Translations under genes and position numbers: made by a program | Shown: positions 8,568 through 16,207 of the stretch, piece by piece | Layout of the letters: each line of letters opens with the position of its first letter | Position numbering within the stretch: position 1 is the first letter of the stretch | Notes under the pieces: model-generated | Seen by the model: only the letters and a program-made list of their open reading frames with translations | The model's database searches: none | Told to the model about the DNA's origin: nothing | Assembly: GCA_032334055.1 (NCBI GenBank) | Contig: JAUOZS010000001.1 | Location: 496,001-560,000 of the forward strand | Source: Selenomonadales bacterium 4137-cl | Lineage (GTDB): Bacteria > Bacillota > Negativicutes > Sporomusales > UBA7701 | Reading direction: 5' to 3' | DNA: 64,000 nt

Positions 8568-8885
8568 ATGCGCTTCGCGATAACGTCTGCCGCCCGCCAG
8601 TACATAACCGCCAACGGCGGTTCCGTCACCATAAAGGTTGAGAAAAAGCCCACAGTTTTCGGCTGTTGTGGTCCGGATGAAATCCCATACCCGTCCATGC
8701 GATTGGGAAAACCGGCCGAGAACGAACTTGCGGGATATCTGCGGTTCGTGGTTGAAGAATTCGAAGTTTACTGCGACAAGGCGCTTGAGGATATGGCTGA
8801 ATCCGGCGAACTGACCATTGAACTGGAACGGACCTTTTTTAGCAAAAAACTGGTGCTCTACGGCATAAAAATGGAAAGCCACTGA
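8568..8885 (+). CDS. CC/Se-motif family small protein, Cys form (paralog 2)
   Basis: 105 residues. It opens MRFAITSAARQYITANGG, has the Cys pair in VFGCCGPDE near residue 36, then YPSMRLGKP, and ends in LERTFFSKKLVLYGIKM. Order and length match paralogs at 2776 and 13716. Only the CC pair remains as Cys in the core, which makes it the simplest member here and a useful reference for the Sec version. An aaggaggataaaggg ribosome-binding site precedes it. It shares a strand with the upstream TPR gene and is convergent with a CDF metal exporter. Confidence 0.8.
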   Translation: MRFAITSAARQYITANGGSVTIKVEKKPTVFGCCGPDEIPYPSMRLGKPAENELAGYLRFVVEEFEVYCDKALEDMAESGELTIELERTFFSKKLVLYGIKMESH

Positions 8886-8945
8886 TTACGGATACTGCCT
8901 GCTTACAATAATAATACCCGTTCTAGCCGAGTTACAGACACGCAC

Positions 8946-8979
8946 GAAGCCGGATAACCCGGCTTCTCGTTTTTCTTTT
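8946..8979 (+). terminator. intrinsic terminator after CC/Se paralog 2
   Basis: Stem gaagccgg / ccggcttc with a 5-base loop, then tcgtttttctttt. It separates paralog 2 from the convergent CDF gene. Confidence 0.88.
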
Positions 8980-8980
8980 A

Positions 8981-9889
8981 TCATATTATTGGGCAGGCTG
9001 TCTCGGAACAAATCCTTTGGTAAAAATCCTCTGTCTCGACCTGAATCGTGGTATGGTGAATTTTATACTTCTCGGCAATCTGCTTAATCGCCTCCTGCAG
9101 GATTTGCTGAGGGTCTATACCGTGGTCTATGAGCAAATGACAGGTCAGGGTGTCGACCCCGGAGGTAAGCGACCAAATATGAAGATCATGGACGTCCTTG
9201 ATGCCGGGAATCTTTGACAGCGTGTCCTTGACATCTGCCCAATCTATCGTCGGAGGCGTTCCTTCCATAAGGATGCGGAGGGCCTCGTCGATTACATGCC
9301 ATGCGCTCCGCAGAATAAGCAGGCCGACGATGACGCTGACTGCCGGATCGGCCCAGTACCACCGGAAAAAGTAAATAAGCACCCCGGCGGTTATCGCTCC
9401 CACCGAGCCCAGAGCGTCACCCAGAATGTGCAGGTAAGCGCTACGGACGTTTACGTTGGCGGTATCGCCGTGATGGGTGAGAGCCCAGGCGCTAGCCAAG
9501 TTTGTCAATAGGCCGATAGCGGCTATGATAATCATTGTCCCGCTCTGGACCGCGGGTGGCTGCCATATCCGATGATAAGCCTCCCACATGATAATGCCGG
9601 CGATAAGAAACAGGGTGGCCCCGTTTAGCAATGCCGCCAGAATTTCAAATCGGTAAAACCCGAAAGTCTTATTCGAACTCGGCGGCTTTGCCGCGTACCA
9701 GACTGCCAAGAGACTTAGCAGCAGCGAGCCGGCGTCGCTCAGCATATGGCCTGCGTCTGAAATAAGGGCCAAGCTGTTGGTAATGACGCCGCCGACAAAC
9801 TCCACGACCATTATCGTTGCGGTCAAAGTGAATGATATCAGCAATCCCTTTTTATTCTGTTTCTCAGTATGACCGTGGTGTTGATGCAT
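8981..9889 (-). CDS. czcD: CDF-family divalent metal cation exporter
   Basis: Proton-coupled export of Zn, Cd or Co. About 302 residues with six hydrophobic segments, a His-rich N-terminus (MHQHHGHTEKQ), the membrane-2 metal site in SLALISDAGHMLSDAG (HxxxD), the partner motif in SAYLHILGDALGSVG (HxxxD), and a C-terminal cytoplasmic ferredoxin-like domain (GIKDVHDLHIWSLTSG, IHHTTIQVE). The HxxxD pair predicts Zn/Cd rather than Mn. I start at 9889 because ggggtgagat is just upstream on the minus strand; the frame runs 14 codons further without its own ribosome-binding site. Confidence 0.92.
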   Translation of the reverse strand: MHQHHGHTEKQNKKGLLISFTLTATIMVVEFVGGVITNSLALISDAGHMLSDAGSLLLSLLAVWYAAKPPSSNKTFGFYRFEILAALLNGATLFLIAGIIMWEAYHRIWQPPAVQSGTMIIIAAIGLLTNLASAWALTHHGDTANVNVRSAYLHILGDALGSVGAITAGVLIYFFRWYWADPAVSVIVGLLILRSAWHVIDEALRILMEGTPPTIDWADVKDTLSKIPGIKDVHDLHIWSLTSGVDTLTCHLLIDHGIDPQQILQEAIKQIAEKYKIHHTTIQVETEDFYQRICSETACPII

Positions 9890-10112
9890 TATCTCACCCC
9901 TCTTCTTAGTATCTCTCACAAGCCGGGGCAAATGACTTTAGATAACTGGAAAAGACAACCGCATCGGGCAATCGTGAAGGCAAGTGAAAAGTTTTTGCTA
10001 AGATTCGCCTGATGGGGAAAAAGTATTTTCAGGCGGGCATGACAGCCGAGTGAGGACAATACCACCGGGAATGCCACAGGGGTAAAGCATAGTCAACTAG
10101 GAGGAATGCTCA

Positions 10113-10418
10113 ATGGTCTTCTCACGCGGGCGAACAAAATATTTCGTTTTGGCCGCAGTCGTTCTTATACTAATCGGATTGGCTATCGGCTACTACGTCT
10201 CCTCCCTGACGCCGGAACGCAAGCCTTTAGAGATTGAAGAAAAGCCATACGAATACTATATCATCATCGACGAGGCCAGCGGCAAAACCCTCGCCTTCGT
10301 TGCGACTGTCGTCGTGAGCCCGGGAGACGAATATCTAAATGAAGACGGCCAGTGGTACGAGGTAGTCCGTGTGGAGGAAAACCGGGCCTACGCCCGACAA
10401 TTTGAGAAAAAGCAATAG
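10113..10418 (+). CDS. small membrane-anchored hypothetical protein
   Basis: 101 residues with one N-terminal membrane segment (YFVLAAVVLILIGLAIGYYVSS) and a short outside-facing or cytoplasmic domain rich in Glu and Tyr (IEEKPYEYYIIIDEASG, VVSPGDEYLNEDGQWYEVV). A good aggaggaatgctca ribosome-binding site supports it. I do not recognise the family. It stands between the CDF exporter and the second repressor-ATPase unit. Confidence 0.75.
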   Translation: MVFSRGRTKYFVLAAVVLILIGLAIGYYVSSLTPERKPLEIEEKPYEYYIIIDEASGKTLAFVATVVVSPGDEYLNEDGQWYEVVRVEENRAYARQFEKKQ

Positions 10419-10425
10419 AAAGTCA

Positions 10426-10480
10426 TTGACCAATTCTCTAGGGTTATCATATAATCTATAAATGAACAGTTATTCATATA
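10426..10480 (+). promoter_or_regulatory. SigA promoter and SmtB/CadC-type operator of the second repressor-ATPase operon
   Basis: ttgacc (10426-10431) and tataat (10450-10455) are 18 bases apart. Just downstream, atgaaca-gt-tattcat (10462-10477) is an inverted repeat with one mismatch, matching the TGAACA-N2-TGTTCA type of site bound by SmtB/CzrA/CadC repressors. Its location over the likely transcription start fits autorepression of the gene at 10495. Confidence 0.8.
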
Positions 10481-10494
10481 TTGGTGGTGATTGG

Positions 10495-10857
10495 ATGAGA
10501 GAACAAGAATGCGATGTGTGCGAACAATTGTGTGAGCATCCCCAGAACATCTGCCTGGCCAAAGCTGAAATGCTTACGAATGATGCGGTTCATCAACTGG
10601 CCGAGATATTCAAGATACTCGGTGATGCCACCCGGATAAAAATTCTGCATGCGCTGTCCAAACGGGAGCTTTGCGTGTGCGATATCGCCGCCGTGGTCCA
10701 AATGGGCCAATCGGCGGTCTCGCATCAGCTCCGGCTTTTGCGCGGCTCACGGTTGGTAAAACATCGCAAGGAAGGAAAAATGGTCTGGTACTCGCTCGAC
10801 GATGAGCACATTTCATTGCTGTTATCGCAAGGTATCGAACACATAGCACATAGGTAA
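10495..10857 (+). CDS. cadC: ArsR/SmtB-family CadC-like metal-responsive repressor
   Basis: 120 residues, winged-helix dimeric repressor. The N-terminus is Cys-rich (CDVCEQLCEHPQNIC) and the helix before the DNA-reading helix carries ELCVCDIA, the same pair of Cys that binds Cd/Pb in plasmid CadC; these together form the expected thiolate site. The DNA-reading helix is GQSAVSHQLRLLR and the wing is HRKEGKMVWYSLDDEH. Start at ATG 10495 after ttggtggtgattgg; the longer frame from 10462 would start in the operator. It lies 13 bases before the three-HMA ATPase gene, so they should be one operon. Confidence 0.92.
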   Translation: MREQECDVCEQLCEHPQNICLAKAEMLTNDAVHQLAEIFKILGDATRIKILHALSKRELCVCDIAAVVQMGQSAVSHQLRLLRGSRLVKHRKEGKMVWYSLDDEHISLLLSQGIEHIAHR

Positions 10858-10870
10858 GGGAGGGAATGTA

Positions 10871-13615
10871 GTGGAATTCAAAAAAGTTAACGCCCGGAAA
10901 ACAACGGAAAAATGCGGTGATGGCTGCTGCTGTTCTTCTAACACCAATACTTCAAAGGCAGCACCGGCGGAAAACGGCTGCGGCTGTGAATCTGAAACGG
11001 TTGGGGTATGTTCAGACAATGGTGCCATTGCGCTGAAAGAAAAGCAGGAAAAGAACGGCAGTCCGAATATAGCCTCAGCTAGTGTCTTTCAGGTTAGTGG
11101 CATCACCTGCATGGACTGCGCTCAGAAGTTTGAAAGAGCGGTGAATGGACTGCCAGGGGTTGTAAAAGCCTTGCTTAATACCGTGACAGGCAAACTCGTC
11201 GTAGAAGGCCAAGCCGACCTTGAGGCTATCCGTAAGCTGGGTAAGGAGGAAGACTATTCGGTAGAGCCGGTTCAGCAAGCCGCAGCGCCAGCCGCAGCAG
11301 TATATCAGGTTGACGGCATCTGTTGCATGGATTGTGCTGCCAAGTTCGAGAAAGCAGTATCCGCATTGCCGGGAGTAACGAGCGTTACGCTCAATAAAGT
11401 AACTGGCAAACTTACTGTGGAAGGCCAGGCCGATTTAGAGACGATTCGCCGGCTCGGCGCTGAAGAGAACTATACCATAAACCCGGTGCGGGAAGTTAGT
11501 GTTGGTCGGTCGCACGTCTTCCAGGTTGATGGCATCTGCTGCATGGACTGCGCTGCCAAGTTTGAGAAAGGCGTGGCGGCTTTGCCCGGTGTAAACAAGG
11601 CATCGCTTAATACAGTCACCGGCAAGCTGACCGTGGAAGGTGAAGCTGATCTTGAGGCCATCCGCCGCTTAGGCGCCGAGGAAAATTACACGATTACGCC
11701 TCTTGCGGACCAGCCGCTATCCGCACCCAAGGCGGCTGTGACAAAACCGAAATGGGAACTCAGGCGGGCTATCCTATCTGGCGTTGCGCTGGCTGTCGCT
11801 TACGGAGTGGAAAAGTTCGGCGGACCATCAATGGTTTTCCTCCCGCTCTATATCGTTGCCATGGTCCTGGGCGGCTGGGGTAACTTCAAGAAAGCGGCCC
11901 GTGCCCTGCCCCGTTTCAACTTTAACATGAGCGTGCTAATGAGCATCGCTGTGGTCGGTGCGCTGGCCATCGGCCAGTACGAAGAAGGCGCTTCCGTCGC
12001 GTTCCTCTATGCGATTTCCGAAATGCTCGAAGCATGGACGATGGATAAGGCCCGCCGCTCCATCCGGCAGCTCATGGATATAGCGCCCAACACCGCCCGC
12101 ATTCGACGGAACGGCAGTGAGTTGGAAGTTCCGGTAGAACAGATCGCCGTTGGCGATGTGATGATTATCCGGCCGGGCGAAAAACTCGCTATGGACGGCG
12201 TCATTATAAAAGGCGAGTCGGCCATCAACCAGGCGGCTATCACCGGCGAGTCGATCCCGGTGGAAAAAGGCCCTGGGGCGGAAGTTTATGCGGGTACTTT
12301 AAACACCCATGGATCGCTCGAAGTGGAAGTAACCAAGCTCGTTCAAGATACAACCATTGCCAAGATCATCCACCTGGTGGAAGAGGCGCAGGGCCAGCGG
12401 GCGCCGTCCCAGGCCTTTGTGGAGCGGTTCGCGGCTGTCTACACCCCGGTAGTTATGGCTCTCGCCGTCGGTATGATATTTGTACCGCCGCTGCTGCTCG
12501 GGTATGAATGGGCGCCGTGGATTTACCGCGGGCTGGCGCTTTTGGTTGTCTCCTGCCCGTGCGCACTGGTGGTGTCGACACCTGTGGCCATTGTCAGCGC
12601 CATCAGCAACGCCGCCAAGAACGGCGTTCTCATCAAGGGCGGCATTTACCTGGAGGAATTCGGCTCCCTCAATGCTATCGCGTTTGACAAGACCGGTACG
12701 CTGACGAAAGGCGAGCCGGCCGTGACCGACGTTATTCCGATGGGTAATCTCTCCGAAATGAAGCTGCTGGAGACAGCGGCCAGCCTTGAAGCAAGATCCG
12801 AGCATCCGCTGGCGACGGCCATTGTAAAAGCTGCCGAAGCGAAAGGGTTGTCAATAGTGCCGGCCGAAGACTTTGCCGCCATAACCGGGCGCGGCGCTCA
12901 GGGGACTATCGACGGTCAAACCGTATACATCGGCAACCCACGGCTGTTTAACGAACTAGGCGTTTCCTTAAGCCCGGTTGAAAAAGAGGTCGAACGCCTG
13001 CAGAGCGAAGGCAAAACGGCCATGATTGTCGGCACTAGTGACAATTACCAGGGTATAATCGCTGTGGCCGACGAGGTGCGGGAAGCCAGCGAAGCCGCTA
13101 TCGCCGGTCTGAAAAAGCAAGGCATCACCCACACCATTATGCTCACCGGCGATAACGCCGCGACTGCTAAGGCCATGGCCGCACGGGTGGGGGTGGATGA
13201 ATTCCGCGCCGAGCTGTTGCCCCAGGATAAAGTTACCGCCATAAAAGAGCTGCTGGAGAAGTACGGCAAAGTCGCCATGATCGGAGACGGCATCAACGAC
13301 GCGCCGGCGCTGGCCCTGTCGAGCGTTGGCATAGCGATGGGCGGTGCGGGTACGGATACGGCCCTGGAAACGGCCGATATCGCCCTCATGGCCGATGACC
13401 TCCGCATGCTGCCGTTCACCGTCCAGCTTAGCCGCAAAGCGCTTAAAATAATCCGGCAGAACATCGGTTTTTCGCTGGTTATCAAGGCGGTAGCCGTATT
13501 TGCGGTATTCCCCGGCTGGCTTACCCTGTGGCTGGCGATACTTGCCGACATGGGGGCATCCATCATTGTTACGCTGAACAGCCTGCGGCTGCTGCAGGTA
13601 AAACCTAAAGAGTAA
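10871..13615 (+). CDS. cadA: Cd/Zn-type P1B heavy-metal ATPase with three HMA domains
   Basis: 914 residues, longer than usual because the N-terminus has a Cys-rich tail (CGDGCCCSS, then NGCGCES) and three HMA domains. The first has GITCMDCAQKFE; the second and third have an unusual GICCMDCAAKFE with an extra Cys. The core has TGES, SCPCALVVS, DKTGT, SEHPLA and GDGINDAP, and the last segment has ADMGASIIVTLN. Domains 2 and 3 share long identical stretches, suggesting a recent internal duplication. It follows a CadC-like repressor and precedes the candidate selenoprotein. Substrate is likely Cd/Zn by motif and regulator type. Confidence 0.93.
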   Translation: MEFKKVNARKTTEKCGDGCCCSSNTNTSKAAPAENGCGCESETVGVCSDNGAIALKEKQEKNGSPNIASASVFQVSGITCMDCAQKFERAVNGLPGVVKALLNTVTGKLVVEGQADLEAIRKLGKEEDYSVEPVQQAAAPAAAVYQVDGICCMDCAAKFEKAVSALPGVTSVTLNKVTGKLTVEGQADLETIRRLGAEENYTINPVREVSVGRSHVFQVDGICCMDCAAKFEKGVAALPGVNKASLNTVTGKLTVEGEADLEAIRRLGAEENYTITPLADQPLSAPKAAVTKPKWELRRAILSGVALAVAYGVEKFGGPSMVFLPLYIVAMVLGGWGNFKKAARALPRFNFNMSVLMSIAVVGALAIGQYEEGASVAFLYAISEMLEAWTMDKARRSIRQLMDIAPNTARIRRNGSELEVPVEQIAVGDVMIIRPGEKLAMDGVIIKGESAINQAAITGESIPVEKGPGAEVYAGTLNTHGSLEVEVTKLVQDTTIAKIIHLVEEAQGQRAPSQAFVERFAAVYTPVVMALAVGMIFVPPLLLGYEWAPWIYRGLALLVVSCPCALVVSTPVAIVSAISNAAKNGVLIKGGIYLEEFGSLNAIAFDKTGTLTKGEPAVTDVIPMGNLSEMKLLETAASLEARSEHPLATAIVKAAEAKGLSIVPAEDFAAITGRGAQGTIDGQTVYIGNPRLFNELGVSLSPVEKEVERLQSEGKTAMIVGTSDNYQGIIAVADEVREASEAAIAGLKKQGITHTIMLTGDNAATAKAMAARVGVDEFRAELLPQDKVTAIKELLEKYGKVAMIGDGINDAPALALSSVGIAMGGAGTDTALETADIALMADDLRMLPFTVQLSRKALKIIRQNIGFSLVIKAVAVFAVFPGWLTLWLAILADMGASIIVTLNSLRLLQVKPKE

Positions 13616-13659
13616 AATCCTGTACTGTCCGGAGAGCAGGGTTTTTCACTCCCCGCGTG

Positions 13660-13688
13660 AGGGCGGCGCGGTTGTCGCCCTCTTTTTT
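13660..13688 (+). terminator. intrinsic terminator after the three-HMA ATPase
   Basis: Stem gagggcg(gc) / (t)cgccctc with a T-run tcttttttct. It precedes the Sec-candidate gene, as a hairpin also precedes paralog 1, so both CC/Se genes may be read at a lower level or from their own promoters. Confidence 0.85.
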
Positions 13689-13715
13689 CTCGAATATTAT
13701 CTTTGGGGTGTTTAT

Positions 13716-14021
13716 ATGGAAATTTATATTGAACCTGCTGCCAGGGAATATATTAGCGGTAAAGACGGGGCCATCGTGATTGAAGTCAGACAACGCCCCG
13801 GCGGCTGCTGAGGGGGCGGCTGCGTGGCCGATGGCCGCTACCCGTCCGTGCGACTGGGCAAAGCTGATCCCGGCAAGATGCATAGCTACAATAAAACTTC
13901 GGTGGACGGCATCGAGGTATATTACATCGACCGGCTGCCCGAGTTTTTCACTACAATTACGGTAAAGGTCGAAAAATTGTTCTTTTTTAAAAAGCTGGTG
14001 GCAAAAGGCAAGACATTTTAA
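13716..14021 (+). CDS. CC/Se-motif family protein with in-frame TGA: candidate selenoprotein (paralog 3)
   Basis: Reading from ATG 13716 to TAA 14021 gives 101 residues with one TGA, codon 32 (13809-13811). Before it: MEIYIEPAAREYISG and QRPGGC; after it: GGGCVADGRYPSVRLG, then TTITVKVEKLFFFKKLVAKG. Both sides align with the uninterrupted paralogs at 2776 and 8568 (AAREYI, PSVRLG, VExxxFxKKLV), and the TGA falls on the second Cys of the CC pair, so it most likely encodes selenocysteine. Length equals the paralogs (102, 105), with no other lesion. A ggggtg ribosome-binding site precedes the start. Automatic callers would break it into a 31-codon piece and a later fragment near 13824. It sits between a metal ATPase and an ArsR repressor. 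Confidence 0.85.
13812..13843 (+). promoter_or_regulatory. candidate bacterial SECIS hairpin directly after the TGA
   Basis: Starting one base after the TGA, ggg (13812-13814) can pair with ccc (13841-13843) and gcggc (13816-13820) with gccgc (13834-13838), leaving a 13-base loop tgcgtggccgatg and a small internal bulge. Position and size suit a SelB-binding element. This is a hand fold; the inner ggcc-gat-ggcc could form an alternative stem. Confidence 0.5.
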
Positions 14022-14034
14022 GAATCCGAAACGG

Positions 14035-14062
14035 GAGGCAGGCTGGTAAAAGCCTGCCTTTT
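14035..14062 (+). terminator. intrinsic terminator after the Sec-candidate gene
   Basis: Stem aggcaggct / agcctgcct with a short loop, followed by tttttcag. Confidence 0.85.
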
Positions 14063-14098
14063 TCAGTAGGGGTTAACATCTGGGCGGTTAGGAATCTC

Positions 14099-14145
14099 TT
14101 GACAATCCGGGACAAGCCGAAATATGATTGAGCCAACAAGTATTC
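14099..14145 (+). promoter_or_regulatory. SigA promoter with operator half-site for the third ArsR gene
   Basis: ttgaca (14099-14104) and tatgat (14123-14128) are 18 bases apart. tattcatata follows at 14141, the same half-site as in the operators at 10471 and 14676, but the left half here (ccaaca) is degenerate. Confidence 0.7.
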
Positions 14146-14161
14146 ATATATTGGAGGCTCT

Positions 14162-14530
14162 ATGAAACAACCGGAATGTGAAATTGACGTATGCGAAGAG
14201 CTTTGCGAGCATCCCCAGGCAATCTGCCTGGCCAAATCTGAGATGATTACCGATGAAGACGCCTACCGGATGGCCGATCTATATAAGCTTCTGGGGGATG
14301 CCACCAGGATAAAAATATTGCATGTACTCTCCAAAAGAGAGCTGTGTGTTTGCGATATTGCCGCGGTCATTTCCATGGGACAGTCGGCGGTTTCCCATCA
14401 ATTGCGCCTGCTGCGCAACGCTAGGCTCGTCAAATTCCGCAAGGAAGGTCAGATGGCCTGGTATTCCCTTAATGACGACCATGTTGCGAAACTGCTGTCC
14501 CAGGGGATCGAACATATTACCCATGAGTAG
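14162..14530 (+). CDS. ArsR/SmtB-family CadC-like metal-responsive repressor
   Basis: 122 residues, very similar to the repressor at 10495: N-terminal CEIDVCEELCEHPQAIC, the metal-helix ELCVCDIAAV, recognition helix GQSAVSHQLRLLR and wing FRKEGQMAWYSLNDDH. All Cys expected for a soft-metal thiolate site are present. It is followed by its own terminator (14582) and then by the FTR1 iron-permease operon, whose promoter contains a perfect site of the same type. It is therefore a good candidate to control that operon as well as itself (inference). Confidence 0.9.
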   Translation: MKQPECEIDVCEELCEHPQAICLAKSEMITDEDAYRMADLYKLLGDATRIKILHVLSKRELCVCDIAAVISMGQSAVSHQLRLLRNARLVKFRKEGQMAWYSLNDDHVAKLLSQGIEHITHE

Positions 14531-14581
14531 CCGTCCGTATATAAATTGATAACAGATCAGGACTGTATAGTTCTAAACATG

Positions 14582-14603
14582 GCGAGCAAAGGCTCGCTTT
14601 TTT
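14582..14603 (+). terminator. intrinsic terminator after the third ArsR gene
   Basis: Stem gcgagc / gctcgc with a 4-base loop, then tttttt. Confidence 0.88.
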
Positions 14604-14632
14604 GTCTCCCCAAAGTGATCTGTAAAAACAGC

Positions 14633-14694
14633 TTGACAGGGAAAGAGAAGAAACAATATAATTTATATGAATACATATTCATATAAATTATATT
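14633..14694 (+). promoter_or_regulatory. promoter of the iron-permease operon with a perfect 19-base inverted repeat operator
   Basis: ttgaca (14633-14638) and tataat (14657-14662) are 18 bases apart, a near-consensus SigA promoter. A perfect palindrome, arms 14655-14673 and 14676-14694 around the bases ca, covers the -10 box and start region. Its centre tgaata-ca-tattca is the SmtB/CzrA/CadC spacing (N2 between half-sites). A repressor bound here would block RNA polymerase directly. Confidence 0.85.
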
Positions 14695-14798
14695 AAAAAA
14701 TCGGAATTGGTTCTTGTAAAAGGAGGCTGAAAGCAAATAGATTCGTTTAGCGGTTTCAAATAGAGAAGCATATCTCTATTTTTAAAAAACATTTCAAT

Positions 14799-14813
14799 TG
14801 AGAAAGAATATCA
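14799..14813 (+). promoter_or_regulatory. possible Fur box in the leader of the iron-permease operon
   Basis: tgagaaagaatatca matches 12 of the 14 defined positions of the 7-1-7 Fur pattern TGATAATNATTATCA. It is downstream of the promoter and 28 bases before the ATG, where a bound Fur dimer could block elongation. A Fur-family gene closes the same gene run at 19892. Confidence 0.5.
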
Positions 14814-14840
14814 ATTTCAAATTGTAGGGGAGGAGTTCTT

Positions 14841-16145
14841 ATGATTGAATCATTGGTCGTAACGCTACGGGAGGGTATCGAAGCCGCACTAATCATCGGC
14901 ATTATATTGGCCTATCTGAAGCGGACCGGCAAAACCCAGTTGAACAGGTACGTGTACATCGGTTTAGGATTGGCCGTTGTAGCCAGCATTCTCGGCGCAG
15001 TCCTGTTTACGGCCCTGGATTTTGACCCGGAGAACGAAGTTCTGGAAGGTACGATGCTGTTGATCGGCGGCATCTTCGTCGGTAGCATGGTCCTCTGGAT
15101 GCAGAAGACGGCCAAGAACATTAAACAGACAATGGAGAACAAACTGGGCCGCATCGTCGAATCCGGCGCTGACCTGAAAAAACAGGGCTGGGGGCTGCTC
15201 GCCTTTGCCTTCTTCATGGTCTTCCGCGAAGGAATCGAGACGGTACTCTTCCTGAGCGCCCTGAGCCTGGGCGAAGCCCCGGTGATGGGGTGGGTTGGAG
15301 GATTGCTCGGTATTGCCATGTCGGTACTGTTCGCCTACTTCTTTATCAACGGCAGCCTCAAAATTAACCTGGCGAAGTTTTTCAACGTAACCAGCCTGAT
15401 CCTCATGATTCTGGTTCTCCGCCTTTTCGCCGGCAGCGCCCACGAGTTCGCTGAAGTGGGCTTAATTCCGATGACTCCTGCCATCATGTATATCCTTGGC
15501 CTCATAGTCCGGGACAACTCCACGGCGATTATCTCCATGATCATGCTGACCTTGCCAATAGTGATGATCTTGCTGGATAACACCAATAAGCCGCAGACGG
15601 ATGTCGCCGCCATCAAAGACCCAATTGCAAGGCGCCAGGCTCTGGCGAAGCTGCAGCAGGAGAAGAACTGGAAATACGCCGTTGTCGGCGCCGCTCTCGC
15701 CATCAACTTGGTTTTAGGCTGGGACCTCGTGGAAGCGATGACCAAACCGACTGTGGACCCCATGCCGGTAACGGTGACCGCTCAGGATGGGAAAATCATT
15801 GTGCCCATCGATAAACTGGATGACGGCCTGATCCACAAATACGCATACCGGGCCAACGGGACGGACGTGAAATTCCTGCTGATCAAGCGGGAGGACGGCA
15901 GTATCGGCAGCGGCCTGGACGCCTGCGAGATTTGCGGTCCGCAGGGATATTACCAGGAGGAAGACAACAAGACCAACGTCATCTGCAGAAACTGCAACGC
16001 GCCCATCCCCATTCCCACCATCGGTTTCCCCGGCGGCTGCAATCCGGTGGCCGTTGAAGCCCAGGTGGACGGCGACAATGTGGTGATTGCCGCTTCCCAC
16101 CTTGCGGACAAAGGCGTTCCCGTATACAACAAAAAAGCCAATTAA
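14841..16145 (+). CDS. FTR1-family iron permease fused to a DUF2318 Fe-S-type domain
   Basis: 434 residues. The N-terminal 290 are an FTR1 permease with seven to eight hydrophobic segments and two REGxE iron-passage motifs, LREGIEAALI (residue 8 on) and FREGIETVLF (residue 132 on). The C-terminal 120 residues are a DUF2318-type domain with CEICG, CRNC and a third Cys in FPGGCNPV, plausibly a redox or metal centre. In Campylobacter the same parts (Ftr1, P19, a DUF2318-like protein, two FtsX permeases, an ATPase) form an iron uptake operon; here FTR1 and DUF2318 are one chain and P19 is not in the window. The four genes that follow match that system. Confidence 0.88.
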   Translation: MIESLVVTLREGIEAALIIGIILAYLKRTGKTQLNRYVYIGLGLAVVASILGAVLFTALDFDPENEVLEGTMLLIGGIFVGSMVLWMQKTAKNIKQTMENKLGRIVESGADLKKQGWGLLAFAFFMVFREGIETVLFLSALSLGEAPVMGWVGGLLGIAMSVLFAYFFINGSLKINLAKFFNVTSLILMILVLRLFAGSAHEFAEVGLIPMTPAIMYILGLIVRDNSTAIISMIMLTLPIVMILLDNTNKPQTDVAAIKDPIARRQALAKLQQEKNWKYAVVGAALAINLVLGWDLVEAMTKPTVDPMPVTVTAQDGKIIVPIDKLDDGLIHKYAYRANGTDVKFLLIKREDGSIGSGLDACEICGPQGYYQEEDNKTNVICRNCNAPIPIPTIGFPGGCNPVAVEAQVDGDNVVIAASHLADKGVPVYNKKAN

Positions 16146-16207
16146 CACAAAAAGACTAGCCATAAGGTTAGGCTGCCCCCCTTTAGGGGGCGTCCAGGAG
16201 GTTTACT

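Noticed and set aside
13824..14021. Separate 65-residue gene starting after the TGA, plus a 31-codon upstream gene
   Set aside because: Both halves align as one chain with the paralogs at 2776 and 8568; the ATG at 13824 has no ribosome-binding site, and a Sec read-through explains the TGA better.
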